Positions 14,813 to 15,359 of a DNA stretch of 15,359 nucleotides are shown here, piece by piece. The DNA comes from CAVHXA01 sp963639765. GTDB lineage: Bacteria; Bacillota; Clostridia; Oscillospirales; Oscillospiraceae. Each line of letters opens with the position of its first letter. The stretch's first letter is position 1. The DNA lies in the NCBI GenBank assembly GCA_963639765.1, contig CAVHXA010000041.1, forward strand, positions 1-15,359. Direction: 5' to 3'. The position numbers and the translations under genes are program-made. The notes under the pieces were generated by a model. The model ran no database searches. It saw only the letters and a program-made list of their open reading frames with translations, and was not told the origin of the DNA.

Positions 14813-15232
14813 ACGAAACAGCGAAGAGAAACCAGACAGCGCCAGATCGTTCTTGATGTGGTGCAGGCCCGTCACGACCACCCGAGTGCCGACCAGATCT
14901 ATGAGGATGTCAGCAAAATTGATAGCCGGATCAGTCGCGGAACGGTTTATCGCAACCTCAGCTGCCTGTCCGATGACGGGAAAATCTGTCATGTACGAGT
15001 GCCCGGCGCAGATCGGTACGACAGCCGGACAGACCTGCATTACCACCTGATTTGCATGCGGTGCGGTACCGTGGTGGATATTCCCATGGAGTATCGGGAA
15101 GAGCTTGACCGAACAATTGCTGAAAAAACCGGCTTTCAGATCGACCGTCATCGGGTCATTGCAGAGGGAATATGCCCGGACTGTCAGCGTGCCGCCGCAA
15201 TACCCATTCTTGAGAAGCAGCGCGGCTGTTGA
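14813..15232 (+). CDS. perR: Fur-family, PerR-like peroxide-sensing repressor
   Basis: A winged-helix metalloregulator that represses oxidative-stress genes until peroxide oxidises it. The winged helix covers RQRQIVLDVVQARHDHPSAD to ISRGTVYRNLSCL. Regulatory-metal ligands match PerR: H in HDHPSAD, D in GADRYDS, HYH, and D in VVDIP (PerR has Asp where Fur has Glu). Structural zinc sites are CMRCG and CPDC. The start is problematic: the conserved first helix lies upstream of the only standard in-frame start, GTG 14858, and no ATG, GTG or TTG exists between the stop at 14795-14797 and it. ACG at 14813 sits exactly where an ATG would be expected, giving (M)KQRRETRQRQ and 139 aa, 9 nt after AAGGAAG. 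Likely target: the rubrerythrin operon upstream. Confidence 0.88.
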   Translation, partial: TKQRRETRQRQIVLDVVQARHDHPSADQIYEDVSKIDSRISRGTVYRNLSCLSDDGKICHVRVPGADRYDSRTDLHYHLICMRCGTVVDIPMEYREELDRTIAEKTGFQIDRHRVIAEGICPDCQRAAAIPILEKQRGC

Positions 15233-15262
15233 GATTTTCTGAAATTGGCATCAACGATATCT

Positions 15263-15359
15263 TTACGGAAGGGTGCCTCCGTTTACGCCCCGCAGTTCTT
15301 TTGCAGTGTAAAAGATGCTCAATGCCAGCAGCATGGCGCAGTAGAACAGAACGCCGACG
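15263..15359 (-). CDS. C-terminal end of a membrane protein entering from the right edge
   Basis: On the minus strand the frame is open from the window edge to TAA (15265-15263), encoding VGVLFYCAMLLALSIFYTAK, then ELRGVNGGTLP. It is one hydrophobic helix and a short polar tail, typical of the end of a permease or other membrane protein. Too little is visible to name a family. It is convergent with the PerR-like gene, with 30 nt between their stops and no clear terminator. Confidence 0.5.
   Translation of the reverse strand, partial: VGVLFYCAMLLALSIFYTAKELRGVNGGTLP

Noticed and set aside
14858..15232. PerR-like protein beginning at GTG 14858
   Set aside because: This start would remove the first helix of the winged-helix domain (RQRQIVLD), has no ribosome site, and gives a protein shorter than the family.

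Overview
The window looks like chromosome from a gut-type anaerobic member of the Clostridia (Oscillospiraceae/Lachnospiraceae-like). The evidence is AGGAGG-type ribosome sites, a rubrerythrin / flavin reductase-rubredoxin / desulfoferrodoxin oxygen-defence cluster with a PerR-like repressor, S-layer-homology surface anchoring, and a relaxase of the type carried by clostridial mobilizable elements. The taxon is inferred from protein character only. The source is a draft assembly: a 10-N gap lies inside the largest gene.

Left part (1-1909). A BRO-N (phage antirepressor-like) gene runs off the left edge on the minus strand. Divergent from it is a 305-aa membrane-anchored protein that resembles the extracytoplasmic tail of BlaR1/M56 proteins without the peptidase part. 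Beyond that gene lies a pair of near-identical palindromic repeats, then the terminator of the surface-protein gene.

Middle (1910-7600). One very large minus-strand gene encodes a secreted mosaic surface protein (signal peptide, ITGGTF-type beta repeats, Ig-like and HxxC-rich repeats, three C-terminal SLH domains). It is interrupted by the assembly gap, which sits between two copies of a 50-bp repeat. Its upstream region is unusual: two interleaved perfect 7-bp stems (H-type pseudoknot geometry) about 30 nt before the start codon, a terminator-like hairpin further up, and a (CTGT)14.5 tetranucleotide microsatellite. Together these suggest that expression of this surface protein could be variable or conditional.

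Mobile/accessory part (7600-11470). It holds a small plus-strand gene broken by one base at a T6 tract, a cluster of stem-loops, a minus-strand relaxase with no MobC-type partner visible, a 5'-truncated copy of an AlbA_2/HATPase regulator, a full-length paralogue of that regulator, and a translationally coupled 83-aa protein with two CxxC pairs.

Right part (11580-15359). A near-consensus promoter drives rubrerythrin, then a flavin reductase-rubredoxin fusion, then desulfoferrodoxin (superoxide reductase). These three act together: the superoxide reductase makes peroxide, rubrerythrin reduces it, and the rubredoxin-bearing flavoprotein plausibly supplies electrons. A TM2-domain membrane protein and a QueD/PTPS-fold protein with altered active-site residues follow. 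A PerR-like repressor comes after a terminator; its natural reading frame has an ACG where the start codon is expected. The tail of a membrane protein enters on the minus strand at the right edge.
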